Below are positions 50,147 through 59,238 of a DNA stretch of 64,000 nt, one piece after another (the first letter of the stretch is position 1; each line of letters starts with the position of its first letter). Position numbers and translations under genes: made by a program. The DNA comes from SHVO01 sp050246995. Lineage in GTDB: Bacteria > Pseudomonadota > Alphaproteobacteria > Rhodospirillales > Rhodospirillaceae. The stretch is taken from contig JBFWVA010000015.1 in NCBI GenBank assembly GCA_050246995.1, positions 16,466-80,465 on the forward strand, written 5' to 3'. The notes under the pieces were generated by a model. It saw nothing but the letters and a program-made list of their open reading frames with translations, was not told where the DNA came from and ran no database searches.

Positions 50147-52404
50147 GCGGCTTCAGCGCCGCTGACCTGCGGCGCATGCTGTCGCGCTTGCGCGACGTCA
50201 TGGCCGGCATCGGCGCTGTCCAGGAACGTCTCGATAAGGTTGTGGCGCTTATCGCCAACGACCTCAGGGCAGATGTCTGCTCCTGCTATGTGATGCGCGC
50301 CGGTGAAGTGCTCGAACTGTTCGCGACGTTCGGTCTGTCGCAGAAAGCCGTTCACTTAACGCGTCTGCGGGTTGGCGAAGGTCTCGTCGGGGAGATCGCC
50401 GCCCATGCGCGCCCCCTCGCGCTGGCCGATGCCTGGTCGCATCCGCAATTCGTGTACCGCCCTGAAACCGGTGAAGATTTTTTCCGCTCGCTGATGGGCG
50501 TGCCGATGATTCAGGCTGGCCGCGTCATCGGCGTCCTGGTTGTGCAGACACGCGAAGAGCGTCCGTTCAACGATTGGGAAGTGGAAACCCTCGAAACGGT
50601 CGCGATGGTGATCGCCGAATTGATGGCTGCCACCCAGATCGTGCGGCGTGAGGAGTTATTCCAAGCTGAAGGTAACGCGCTGCTTCATGTGCGCCTTACG
50701 GGCGCCTCGCTCCATCCCGGCGTCGGGATCGGCGTCGCGGTGATGCACAAGCCGCATATCCGTATCGGCAGGCTGGTGAGCGACGATCCGATGGTGGAGG
50801 AGCAACGCCTTCAAACCGCGCTCGATACCTTGCGTACGGAAGTCGACGCGCTGATCGACAGCACGCATGGCGATGACTTCGCCGAGGGCTATCGCGATAT
50901 CCTCGAAGTTTATCGCATGTTCGCCGACGACCGTGGTTGGATCAGCCGCATCTCCGAAGTGATTGCGTCGGGCCTGACCGCCGAGGCGGCCGTCCAGAAG
51001 GTGCATGACGACACGCGCGTGCGCATGATGCAGGTGAACGATCCTATCTTGCGCGAGCGGCTGCAGGATCTCGATGACCTTGCCAACCGCTTGCTCAGTA
51101 TTCTGGCGGGCGGCGGGATGCGCGCGGAATTACCCGACAATGCCATTCTCGTCTGCCGGTCTATCGGCCCGACGGAGCTTCTCGACTACGACCGCCGCAA
51201 GCTGAAAGGCTTGGTGATGGAAGAGGGCTCGCCGACCATGCACGCGGCCGTCGTGGCCAAGGCGTTGGACCTGCCCGTCGTCGCCCAGGTGCAGGGCGCG
51301 CTCACGCGTATCGATGCCTTTGACCAGATCGTCCTGGATGCGAATGCGGGGCAAGTAGTTCTGCGCCCGTCGGAAGAAGTGGTCGATCTTTATACGGCCG
51401 CCGTGGATGCGCGCACCAAGCAGAAGGCTACTTATGTAGCGATTCGCGATCTGCCGGCGGTCACGCGCGATGGCGTGAAGGTGACGCTGAATCTCAACGC
51501 CGGTTTCTTGCTCGACATGCATGGTCTGACGGAAACCAACGCCGACGGCATAGGTCTTTACCGCACCGAGATGCCGTTCTTGGCGCTGCCGCAGCTGCCC
51601 GATGTGAAGACGCAAGAAACGCTCTACAAGCAAGTGCTGGACGGCGCCGGTGGACGCCCCGTCACGTTCCGCACCTTGGATGTCGGCGGAGACAAGATCG
51701 CTGCTTCATCAGGCCAAGCGCCAGAAGACAATCCCGCGATGGGTTGGCGGTCCATCCGACTGACGCTGGACCGGCCGTCATTGCTGCGCCAGCAGCTTCG
51801 CGCGCTGATCAAGGCAACCGCCGGCCGGCATTTACGCGTGATGTTTCCCATGATCGCGACGGTCTCGGAGTTTCAGGCCGCGCGGCGCATTTTCAACATG
51901 GAAATGGATCGTCATTTCAAACAGGGCGGCCGCGCACCGCTCTCCGTGAAAGTCGGTACGATGCTGGAGGTGCCCTCGCTGCTGTGGCAGCTCGAGAGCC
52001 TCGCAAAATATACGGACTTCATCTCCATCGGTACGAACGATCTGATGCAATTCGTTTTCGCCGCCGATCGCGGGAATACACGCCTGGCCAACCGCTACGA
52101 CACCCTGTCGCCGGCTGTGCTGAACATGCTCGCGAGCGTGATCGCGCGGTGCAAGCCGGGGAATGTCGAGCTCTCCGTGTGCGGCGAAATGGCCGGGTCC
52201 CCTCTCGACGCCTTGACCTTGATCGCACTGGGCTTCCGGAACCTTTCGATGTCCGCGGCCGGGATCGGCCCTGTGCGCGCGGCCATTCGCAGCGCCGTGC
52301 TCGCCGACTTGGAGCCTTTCGTACAGAGTCGTCTTGCGTCGCCGGAAACGTCGTTACGCGAAAGTTTGCGTGCTTTCGCGCGTGATCGCGGGCTTACGGT
52401 TTAA
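50143..52404 (+). CDS. ptsP: Phosphoenolpyruvate-protein phosphotransferase PtsP (EI-Ntr)
   Basis: A 753-residue protein with an N-terminal GAF domain (about 20-165), then PTS enzyme I domains. The phosphorylated His is His367 in GSPTMHAAVVAKAL. The PEP-binding C-terminal part has GLYRTEMPFL and EVPSLLWQLESLAKYTDFISIGTNDLMQF. It phosphorylates NPr in the nitrogen-related PTS, which tunes K+ and carbon/nitrogen regulation. It is coupled to the upstream oxidoreductase. Confidence 0.97.
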   Translation: MSGFSAADLRRMLSRLRDVMAGIGAVQERLDKVVALIANDLRADVCSCYVMRAGEVLELFATFGLSQKAVHLTRLRVGEGLVGEIAAHARPLALADAWSHPQFVYRPETGEDFFRSLMGVPMIQAGRVIGVLVVQTREERPFNDWEVETLETVAMVIAELMAATQIVRREELFQAEGNALLHVRLTGASLHPGVGIGVAVMHKPHIRIGRLVSDDPMVEEQRLQTALDTLRTEVDALIDSTHGDDFAEGYRDILEVYRMFADDRGWISRISEVIASGLTAEAAVQKVHDDTRVRMMQVNDPILRERLQDLDDLANRLLSILAGGGMRAELPDNAILVCRSIGPTELLDYDRRKLKGLVMEEGSPTMHAAVVAKALDLPVVAQVQGALTRIDAFDQIVLDANAGQVVLRPSEEVVDLYTAAVDARTKQKATYVAIRDLPAVTRDGVKVTLNLNAGFLLDMHGLTETNADGIGLYRTEMPFLALPQLPDVKTQETLYKQVLDGAGGRPVTFRTLDVGGDKIAASSGQAPEDNPAMGWRSIRLTLDRPSLLRQQLRALIKATAGRHLRVMFPMIATVSEFQAARRIFNMEMDRHFKQGGRAPLSVKVGTMLEVPSLLWQLESLAKYTDFISIGTNDLMQFVFAADRGNTRLANRYDTLSPAVLNMLASVIARCKPGNVELSVCGEMAGSPLDALTLIALGFRNLSMSAAGIGPVRAAIRSAVLADLEPFVQSRLASPETSLRESLRAFARDRGLTV

Positions 52405-52497
52405 GGAAAAAGGCAGACTTCCAATTGGGGGGCTAGCCCGATAAAATTTGGCATCGCGTGCAAGATGAGGTTCCCACAACGCAGGAGGAACCGGCGC

Positions 52498-52533
52498 ATG
52501 CAAGCTGGGGGATATGACGAGCTTAAACGATAG
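52498..52533 (+). CDS. Short upstream ORF overlapping the rodZ-like start
   Basis: An 11-codon frame (MQAGGYDELKR) whose ATG has the strongest ribosome site here, AGGAGG with nine bases spacing. Its stop lies 20 bases after the rodZ-like ATG at 52514, in a different frame. It may drive coupled re-initiation on the downstream gene, or be a leader. Confidence 0.45.
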   Translation: MQAGGYDELKR

Positions 52534-53704
52534 CGCTCGCGAAGGTTCGAGCAGGCCGTTCATGGGATTCGGGGCGAAAAACATGCCCCCCGAAGCCCCT
52601 GTGCCTGCCGGTCCGACTGAGCTGGGGAAGCTGTTGTGCGCAACACGTATGCGCCTCGGCAAAGACCTGCAGCGGATCGCCGATATCCTGCACATCCGTT
52701 ATAACTACCTGGTCGCGATTGAGGACGGGCGTTACGAGGATTTGCCCGGCCAGGCTTATGCGATTGGGTTCGTGCGCGCCTATGCGGACCACCTCGGCCT
52801 CGATGGCGACGAGATCGTGCGCCGCTACAAGGAAGAAAGCGGTGGCGTAAGGCACAAATCCGCGTTCGAATTTCAGATGCCCACATCGGACTCAGCGTTA
52901 CCGTCGGGGACGCTGCTTCTTATCGCGGTCGTCGCGGGCATGCTGATTTACGGCGTGTGGTATTCCATCGCGGGTTCGGACCGCAGCGCCGTGGAACTCA
53001 TTCAGGAAGTTCCCGACCGTCTCGCTTCGATTGCAGACCCAAACACGATTGAAGCCGCGCTTCCCGTGACCGCTAGTGGGCCGGGCCCGGGCGCGGCCGT
53101 GGACGGGAGCGACCTCGCGCCGGCCCCCGATCAATCGCTCATGGGGGCTGACGCCGCAGGCGAAATGGCGGTCGTGGAGCTCGCATCAACTCCGGCCACG
53201 ACATCGCCGCCCGTCACCGGACTTCCTGTCCTTAGCGATGTGATCGAGCTGCGTGCGAAAGCGGATGTGTGGGTTACGTTGCGTGATGCCAAAGCGGTCG
53301 AACGCACGCAGTTTTTGCGTAAGGAAGAGGTGCTGCGGTTACCCGAACAGGGCGTGACGACGCTCGTGACGGCGAATGCGAACGATCTGGAAATCCTCGT
53401 GAACGGCAGAGCGATGCCGCCATTGGATGCGGGCCTGTTCGCGCGCGGCGTGGCCCTGGACCCTCAAAAATTGAAGTCATCCCCGCCGGCGCCGGTTGCT
53501 CCGGCCCCCGTGAAGCCGGCGGAATCGGCTGTAACCCCAGCCTCGATCCCGGCGGCAAGTGCGCCCCCGGGGTCCGCGGGACCGTCAGCGGCCAAGCCCG
53601 AAGCGGCTGCGGGGCCATCGCCGCCGGCCGCTGCGCCCCCCTCCGCTCCGGCGCCTGCGGCCGTTCCCGCCGCGCCCGCGGCTTCAAAGCCTTCAATCAA
53701 TTAA
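52514..53704 (+). CDS. RodZ-like helix-turn-helix membrane protein
   Basis: A 396-residue protein. An HTH_25 domain (about 36-115; LGKDLQRIADILHIRYNYLVAIEDGRYEDLPGQAYAIGFVRAYADHL) is followed by one transmembrane segment (about 131-155), a linker, and a DUF4115 domain (about 230-320). A Pro/Ala-rich tail closes it. This matches RodZ, which organises the MreB rod-shape machinery. GGGGGAT precedes the ATG, while an alternative start at 52562 exists. A short upstream ORF overlaps the start. Confidence 0.88.
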   Translation: MTSLNDSAREGSSRPFMGFGAKNMPPEAPVPAGPTELGKLLCATRMRLGKDLQRIADILHIRYNYLVAIEDGRYEDLPGQAYAIGFVRAYADHLGLDGDEIVRRYKEESGGVRHKSAFEFQMPTSDSALPSGTLLLIAVVAGMLIYGVWYSIAGSDRSAVELIQEVPDRLASIADPNTIEAALPVTASGPGPGAAVDGSDLAPAPDQSLMGADAAGEMAVVELASTPATTSPPVTGLPVLSDVIELRAKADVWVTLRDAKAVERTQFLRKEEVLRLPEQGVTTLVTANANDLEILVNGRAMPPLDAGLFARGVALDPQKLKSSPPAPVAPAPVKPAESAVTPASIPAASAPPGSAGPSAAKPEAAAGPSPPAAAPPSAPAPAAVPAAPAASKPSIN

Positions 53705-53706
53705 AT

Positions 53707-53744
53707 AATCGGCCGCCGCTTGCCGCTTTAGGGGCGGGCCGATT
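53707..53744 (+). terminator. Weak hairpin after the rodZ-like gene
   Basis: AATCGGCC (53707-53714) pairs with GGCCGATT (53737-53744), followed by TTG rather than a long T-run. It lies just before ispG. Transcription may be attenuated rather than fully stopped. Confidence 0.35.
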
Positions 53745-53785
53745 TGCGGTATAAGCCGCTCACTGGGGGCTGAAGGCCCTTTAAA

Positions 53786-54931
53786 GTGAGTGTCATGAGC
53801 CTACGTCCGTACCGCGATATCCACCGCCGGAAGTCCCGCCAGATCCATGTCGGCAAAGTGGCCGTGGGTGGCGGCGCGCCGATCAGCGTGCAGACCATGA
53901 CCAACACGTTGACCCATGACGTCGACGCCACCGTCGCGCAGGTCCGCGCGGCGGAAGCGGCTGGGGCCGATATCGTGCGCATTTCCTGCCCGGACGAAGA
54001 GTCGACCGCGGCCCTTAAACACATCGTCAAGCAAGTATCGGTCCCGATCGTGGCCGACATCCACTTCCACTATAAGCGCGCCATCGAAGCCGCGCAGGCC
54101 GGTGCGGCATGTCTACGTATTAATCCGGGCAACATCGGTTCGGCCGCGCGCGTGAAGGAAGTGGTGCAAGCCGCGAAAGATCACGGCTGCTCCATGCGTA
54201 TCGGCGTCAATGCCGGTAGCTTGGAAAAGCACCTTCTGGAACGTTACGGCGAGCCGTGCCCGGAAGCGATGGTCGAAAGCGCGCTCGAGCATGCCAAGAT
54301 TCTCGAAGACAACGACTTCCGCGAATTCAAGATCAGCGTCAAAGCCTCCGACGTTTTTCTTGCGGTCGCGGCTTACAATGCGCTGGCTGAAGCTTGCGAG
54401 TATCCGTTGCACCTGGGCATCACCGAGGCTGGCGGCCTGCGCTCGGGCACCGTAAAGTCATCCATCGGCATCGGATCGCTGTTGTGGGCCGGTATCGGCG
54501 ACACAATCCGTGTGTCGCTGTCCGCCGACCCCGTGGAAGAAGTGCGTGTCGGCTTCGACATGCTGAAGTCGCTGGATTTGCGACATCGCGGCGTCCGCAT
54601 CGTTTCTTGCCCGAGCTGCGCGCGTCAGGGCTTCAACGTGATCAAGACGGTCGAGATCCTCGAGCAGCGTCTGGCTCACATTGCGCAGCCGGTGTCGCTC
54701 TCGATCATCGGTTGCGTGGTGAACGGTCCCGGTGAAGCGCGCGAGACCGACATCGGCCTCACTGGTGGCGGGAGCGGAAGCCATAAGATGTATATCGGTG
54801 GTTTGGCCGATCATAACATCGACGATGAGAGCAAGATCGAACACATCGTGAAGCTCGTCGAAAAGAAAGCCGCCGAGATGGAAGCCGCCAAGGCCGCCGC
54901 CGGCGAGCATAAGCCGCACGCCGCCGAGTAG
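53786..54931 (+). CDS. ispG: 4-hydroxy-3-methylbut-2-enyl diphosphate synthase
   Basis: A 381-residue [4Fe-4S] enzyme of the MEP isoprenoid pathway. The TIM-barrel part has VGGGAPISVQTMTNT and VADIHFHYKRAIEAAQ, and the cluster ligands are in SCPSCARQGF and IIGCVVNGPGEA. GTG 53786 and ATG 53795 are both plausible starts. It sits between the rodZ-like gene and hisS, a common alphaproteobacterial order. Confidence 0.97.
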   Translation: MSVMSLRPYRDIHRRKSRQIHVGKVAVGGGAPISVQTMTNTLTHDVDATVAQVRAAEAAGADIVRISCPDEESTAALKHIVKQVSVPIVADIHFHYKRAIEAAQAGAACLRINPGNIGSAARVKEVVQAAKDHGCSMRIGVNAGSLEKHLLERYGEPCPEAMVESALEHAKILEDNDFREFKISVKASDVFLAVAAYNALAEACEYPLHLGITEAGGLRSGTVKSSIGIGSLLWAGIGDTIRVSLSADPVEEVRVGFDMLKSLDLRHRGVRIVSCPSCARQGFNVIKTVEILEQRLAHIAQPVSLSIIGCVVNGPGEARETDIGLTGGGSGSHKMYIGGLADHNIDDESKIEHIVKLVEKKAAEMEAAKAAAGEHKPHAAE

Positions 54932-54981
54932 CGGGCCTTCTGGCCCCGTTACTCGTTTTTCACCATCAATGGAAACCACCC

Positions 54982-56229
54982 GTGTCTAATCTCCAATCCG
55001 TCCGCGGTACCCACGATCTGATGTTCGATGACGTTCTGCGTCATCGTCACGTGGAAGAGCGCGCCTTCGAAGTGGCGAAACGCTACGGGTTTAGTGAGAT
55101 CGCCACGCCGGTCTTCGAGTTCACCGAGGTGTTCACGCGCACGCTTGGCGGCACCTCCGATATCGTCACGAAGGAGATGTATACCTTCGAGACCAAGGGC
55201 GGGGAGCGGATCACCTTGCGTCCCGAGGGCACGGCGGGCGTCGCGCGGGCTTTCATCGAGGGCGGTCTCGCTCAGCAGACGCCGTTGAAGTTCTTCTATC
55301 GCGGTCCGATGTTCCGCCACGAGCGCCCGCAGAAGGGCCGCCAGCGCCAGTTTCACCAAATCGGCATCGAACTTCTGGGCGTGCCGGGTCCGCAGGCCGA
55401 CGTCGAATCAATCGCGCTGGGTCACCACATTCTGGCCGAGCTTGGCCTTTCCGGAGCGATCACCCTGGAGCTGAATTCCCTCGGCGATCCCGAGAGCCGC
55501 GCTGCCTATCGCGAAGTGTTGGTGAATTATCTGACCGTGCGCAAAGACCATCTCTCGGCGGAGAGCGTGGAACGGTTAGAGCGAAATCCGATGCGTATCC
55601 TGGATTCCAAGGACCCGGGCGACCGCGCCGCCGTTGCCGACGCTCCGCTCCTGTCGGAATACCTGAACGAAACTTCGCGCGTCTTTTTCGAGAAGGTGAA
55701 GGCAGGTCTCGATGCCCTCGGTATTACGTACAAGATCAATCCAGCATTAGTGCGCGGCCTCGACTACTACTGCCATACCGCCTTTGAATTCACGACCGAT
55801 GCCTTGGGCGCGCAAGGCACCGTGATGGGCGGCGGCCGTTACGACGGCCTCATCGGCCAGATGGGCGGCCCTTCGACCCCTGGCGTGGGCTGGGCGGCCG
55901 GTATCGAGCGCCTGTCGATGCTGCTGAAGGAAACACCAGCCGCGCCGCGGCCGATTGCGTTCATTCCGGTGAGCGAAGCAGAAGAAGCTGTAGTGCAAGG
56001 GCTGGCGGCGCGCCTGCGCAAGGCCGGATTCATCGTCGATGTCGGCTACAGCGGCAATATGAAGAAGCGCATGAACCGCGCAGACAAGATCAAGGCGGTC
56101 GCCGCCGTGATCATTGGCGGCGACGAGGCCCGCGATGGCAATGCAACGGTCCGCAACCTAACTTCAGGGGAACAGACCACTGTTTCCCAGAACAACCTAG
56201 AGACGGCCTTGGCCGCATTCAGATCATGA
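54982..56229 (+). CDS. hisS: Histidyl-tRNA synthetase
   Basis: A 415-residue class II synthetase with motif 1 near ARIATPVFEF, motif 2 YRGPMFRHERPQKGRQRQFHQ, and LVRGLDYYCHTAFEF, the histidine-binding stretch. The C-terminal anticodon domain ends NLETALAAF. The start is GTG at 54982. Its stop overlaps the prfA start by ATGA, so the two are coupled. Confidence 0.97.
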   Translation: MSNLQSVRGTHDLMFDDVLRHRHVEERAFEVAKRYGFSEIATPVFEFTEVFTRTLGGTSDIVTKEMYTFETKGGERITLRPEGTAGVARAFIEGGLAQQTPLKFFYRGPMFRHERPQKGRQRQFHQIGIELLGVPGPQADVESIALGHHILAELGLSGAITLELNSLGDPESRAAYREVLVNYLTVRKDHLSAESVERLERNPMRILDSKDPGDRAAVADAPLLSEYLNETSRVFFEKVKAGLDALGITYKINPALVRGLDYYCHTAFEFTTDALGAQGTVMGGGRYDGLIGQMGGPSTPGVGWAAGIERLSMLLKETPAAPRPIAFIPVSEAEEAVVQGLAARLRKAGFIVDVGYSGNMKKRMNRADKIKAVAAVIIGGDEARDGNATVRNLTSGEQTTVSQNNLETALAAFRS

Positions 56230-57287
56230 GTTTTGACGAAAATTTGAGCCGCCTGCTCGGCCGTTACGACGAACTGCAGGCGTTGATGATCAACGCCACG
56301 GGGCAGAAGTTCGCCCAGCTCTCGAAGGAATTCTCCGATCTTGGACCCGTGGTCGAAGAAGTCCAAACGCTGCGCCGCCTACAGAAAGAGTTCGAAGACG
56401 CGAAAGCCCTGGTCGAGAGCGGCGATCCCGACATGAAAGAAATGGCGGAGGAAGAGTTCCATCGCCTCAAGCCGCTGGTCGCCGAGCAAGAGCAGAAGGT
56501 GCAGATCTCGCTGATCCCCAAGGACGAGGCGGACGCCAAGAACGCTATCTTAGAAGTGCGCGCCGGGACGGGCGGCGAGGAAGCGGCATTGTTCGCCGCC
56601 GAGCTGTTCCGCATGTATGAACGCTACGCCGCCCAGAAAGGTTGGAAGTTCCAGATCGTGGATCTCAACGAAACCGGCCTTGGCGGCTTCAAGGAAGCGA
56701 TCGCCAACGTGCAGGGCCGCAACGTGTTCGCGCGCCTCAAGTTCGAGTCCGGTGTGCATCGTGTGCAGCGCGTGCCCGAGACCGAAGGCAGCGGGCGCGT
56801 TCACACCTCCGCGGCCACCGTCGCCGTCATGCCGGAAGCCGAGGAAGTCGATATCGAGATCCATCCGGACGATTTGCGCATTGAAACCATGCGTTCACAG
56901 GGCGCGGGCGGTCAGCACGTCAACAAGACCGAAAGCGCGGTGCGTATCACGCATATTCCGACGGGTTTCTTCGTGAAGTGCCAGGAGGAGAAGTCGCAGC
57001 ATAAGAACCGCGACCGCGCTATGAGCATCCTGCGCGCGCGTCTTTACGACGTGAAGCGTCAGGCGGTGGATGCCGCGCGCGCCGCCGACCGCAAAAGCAA
57101 GGTCGGCAGCGGAGATCGTTCGGAACGCATCCGCACTTATAATTTCCCGCAAGGCCGCGTAACCGATCACCGCATTAATCTGACGCTCTACAACATCCAC
57201 GACGTGATGGAAGGCGGAGGGCTCGATGGCCTGGTGGACGCGCTGACGGCCGAGGATCAGGCCGAGCGTCTCGCCGCGCTCAACTAA
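56226..57287 (+). CDS. prfA: Peptide chain release factor 1
   Basis: A 353-residue class I release factor with the GGQ motif at residues 228-230 (QGAGGQHVNKTES) and the usual C-terminal domain. It recognises UAA and UAG. It is coupled to hisS by overlapping ATGA and is followed 5 bases later by prmC, which methylates the GGQ glutamine. Confidence 0.98.
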   Translation: MSFDENLSRLLGRYDELQALMINATGQKFAQLSKEFSDLGPVVEEVQTLRRLQKEFEDAKALVESGDPDMKEMAEEEFHRLKPLVAEQEQKVQISLIPKDEADAKNAILEVRAGTGGEEAALFAAELFRMYERYAAQKGWKFQIVDLNETGLGGFKEAIANVQGRNVFARLKFESGVHRVQRVPETEGSGRVHTSAATVAVMPEAEEVDIEIHPDDLRIETMRSQGAGGQHVNKTESAVRITHIPTGFFVKCQEEKSQHKNRDRAMSILRARLYDVKRQAVDAARAADRKSKVGSGDRSERIRTYNFPQGRVTDHRINLTLYNIHDVMEGGGLDGLVDALTAEDQAERLAALN

Positions 57288-57292
57288 AGGCC

Positions 57293-58150
57293 ATGGCGCA
57301 CGACTGGACCATCGGCGGCGCCGTCAACGACCTCACCAAAGAGTTCTCTGCCGCGGGTCTCGATACGCCGCGCCTGGATGCGCGCATCCTCGTAGGCCAC
57401 GCCACGCAACTGGAGCCGTCGATGCTGTTCGCACGGGCGGAACAGGCCCTGACAAGCGCGGAGTGCGACGCTGTGCGCGAGTTTGCCGCGCGCCGCCTCA
57501 AACACGAGCCCGTTTCACGCATCCTCGGACACCGTGAATTCTGGGGACTCGATTTTAAATTGAATGCGGCAACGCTCGATCCACGTCCCGATACCGAGAC
57601 TCTTGTGTCCACCGCGCTGACTTTGAAAGCGTCGTATCCGGGACCGCGCCGCATATTGGATCTCGGCACCGGCACCGGCTGTATTCTTCTCGCGATTTTG
57701 AGCGCGTGGCCCGAAGCGACGGGGCTGGGAATCGATCGCGCGCGGCAGGCGGTGGAAGCCGCGGCCGAGAACGCGGCGCGTCTTGGCCTTACGGCGCGTA
57801 CGGCGTTTCGGGAAGGCAACTGGTGCGACGGTATCGACGAGCAGTTCGATATTATCGTGAGCAATCCACCTTATATTGCGATTGGCGAAGCAGCGGCGCT
57901 GGCGCCGGAGGTTGCGATCTTCGATCCCCACCTTGCGCTGTTCGCCGGCGAGGACGGGCTCGAGGCGTATCGCGCACTGATTCCGGCCGCCAAAGCCCGG
58001 CTCCGGCGGGGAGGCCGGGTGCTTCTCGAGATCGGCGCAACGCAGGCGGATGCCGTGGAAGACTTACTCGTGGCTGCCGAATTCGCCCTTGAATCGCGAG
58101 TTTGCGACCTGGCCGGCAAAAACCGGGTTCTTATGGCCCGTTTCGGCTGA
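57293..58150 (+). CDS. prmC: Release factor glutamine methyltransferase
   Basis: A 285-residue methyltransferase with motif I ILDLGTGTGCILLAIL and the catalytic NPPY at residues 191-194 (VSNPPYIAIGEA). It modifies the glutamine of the GGQ motif in PrfA and PrfB. The N-terminal domain (about 1-110) binds the release factor. It lies immediately downstream of prfA, the conserved order. Confidence 0.97.
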   Translation: MAHDWTIGGAVNDLTKEFSAAGLDTPRLDARILVGHATQLEPSMLFARAEQALTSAECDAVREFAARRLKHEPVSRILGHREFWGLDFKLNAATLDPRPDTETLVSTALTLKASYPGPRRILDLGTGTGCILLAILSAWPEATGLGIDRARQAVEAAAENAARLGLTARTAFREGNWCDGIDEQFDIIVSNPPYIAIGEAAALAPEVAIFDPHLALFAGEDGLEAYRALIPAAKARLRRGGRVLLEIGATQADAVEDLLVAAEFALESRVCDLAGKNRVLMARFG

Positions 58151-58190
58151 TTTTTGTGGAAATCGAACCCTCTAGACTCACAAAAAAGGC

Positions 58191-58219
58191 TTGGACAACG
58201 CCCGAAGGGACACTAGATT
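58191..58219 (+). promoter_or_regulatory. Sigma-70-type promoter before the DUF4167 gene
   Basis: TTGGAC (58191-58196), a 17-base spacer and TAGATT (58214-58219). The 287-base gap to the DUF4167 start holds no other gene. Confidence 0.45.
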
Positions 58220-58437
58220 TAATACCGAAGAGCGAAATTCCCATGGCCCCGAGGGGCGAGGCTTCAGCGTTTGAAGCGCGGTGAATTTCGCATGAGGCGG
58301 CCAGATTTGCCGCTGCGTGCCACCCCCAAAAAAAGCCGTGCTGTCGTGGCTCTACGCCGCGCCAAACGTTGAGGGCGGACGTCTCAAGTGGGCTTTTCCT
58401 GGGTCTTAACCAATTGAATGAATATAAGCAGAATCAC

Positions 58438-59082
58438 ATGAAGGGACGTCAGCGCGGACGTAACGGCGGCGGTGGCGGCGGCGGCGGTAAGCCGCGTCCT
58501 CCTGGCCGTAATCCTAATTTCGATGGCGGCGGTAATAACCGGCCACGGGGCAATGCCCAGCAGTTGATGGAAAAGTACTTGGCGCTGGCGCGCGACGCCT
58601 CGTCCGCGGGCGACCGCGTGCTGGCAGAGAACTACTTCCAGCACGCTGATCACTATTACCGTGTGCTCAACGCCCGCTTTGAACAGCAGAACAACGGCCA
58701 GCGCCGGTTCGACGGCCAGGGCGGCCAGCATCAGAATTACGACAATCGTCAGGGCGGCTACGGATCCTACGACGATCAGCAACCGCACCACGGTCCGGGC
58801 GGCGGATATCCGCAGCACCAACAGCCGCAGCAGCCGCAACAGCAGCCGCAGCAGCATCACAATCCGGCGCCGGAACCCGAGCAACCGCAGGCTCACGACG
58901 CCGAAATCGCATTGCCGCCGGGAATTCTGGGTGATGCGCCGCTTGAAGGCGGCGCAGAACCTCAGGAAGCCGAAGGCCAGCCGGAAAGCGGCGATCAGCC
59001 GCGCGAGCGGGGGAGCCGTGATCGCGGCCGCCGCCGCCGTGGCCGAAGCGACCGCTCGTTCGCGGGCGCCGCGAGCGAATAG
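58438..59082 (+). CDS. DUF4167 family RNA-binding-like protein
   Basis: A 214-residue protein with a basic GGGG-rich N-terminus (KGRQRGRNGGGG), the family core NAQQLMEKYLALARDASSAGDRVLAENYFQHADHYYRVL (about residues 41-78), and a Gln/Pro-rich tail made of PQQ and QPQ repeats followed by an acidic stretch and an Arg-rich end (SRDRGRRRRG). This family lies next to prfA-prmC in alphaproteobacteria. Its function is unknown but it is likely RNA-binding. The ATG at 58438 is preferred over the longer frame. Confidence 0.85.
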   Translation: MKGRQRGRNGGGGGGGGKPRPPGRNPNFDGGGNNRPRGNAQQLMEKYLALARDASSAGDRVLAENYFQHADHYYRVLNARFEQQNNGQRRFDGQGGQHQNYDNRQGGYGSYDDQQPHHGPGGGYPQHQQPQQPQQQPQQHHNPAPEPEQPQAHDAEIALPPGILGDAPLEGGAEPQEAEGQPESGDQPRERGSRDRGRRRRGRSDRSFAGAASE

Positions 59083-59089
59083 GAAAAGA

Positions 59090-59117
59090 CCGCCGGGTGA
59101 TTAACCCGGCGGCTTTT
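59090..59117 (+). terminator. Intrinsic terminator after the DUF4167 gene
   Basis: Stem CCGCCGGGT (59090-59098) with ACCCGGCGG (59104-59112) and a TTTT run, 8 bases after the stop. Confidence 0.85.
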
Positions 59118-59163
59118 GCCTCCTAAGTATCCACAAACGATGGAATAGGTGCGGGTCCACCCC

Positions 59164-59192
59164 CTTGCGCGGGTGGCCCTGGGTCCCACATT
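59164..59192 (+). promoter_or_regulatory. Possible heat-shock (sigma-32-type) promoter of clpB
   Basis: CTTGCG (59164) and, 17 bases later, CACATT within CCCACATTA, similar to the heat-shock pattern CTTG / CCCATTTA. It lies 46 bases before the clpB start. The match is imperfect. Confidence 0.3.
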
Positions 59193-59238
59193 ACCTGTGT
59201 GCCGGGTTTAAGCCCGGCCCGGGAAGGATCGACCTATT

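Noticed and set aside
58796..58870. CAGCCG-type tandem repeats as a CRISPR or satellite
   Set aside because: They are in-frame codons of the Gln/Pro-rich tail of the DUF4167 protein.
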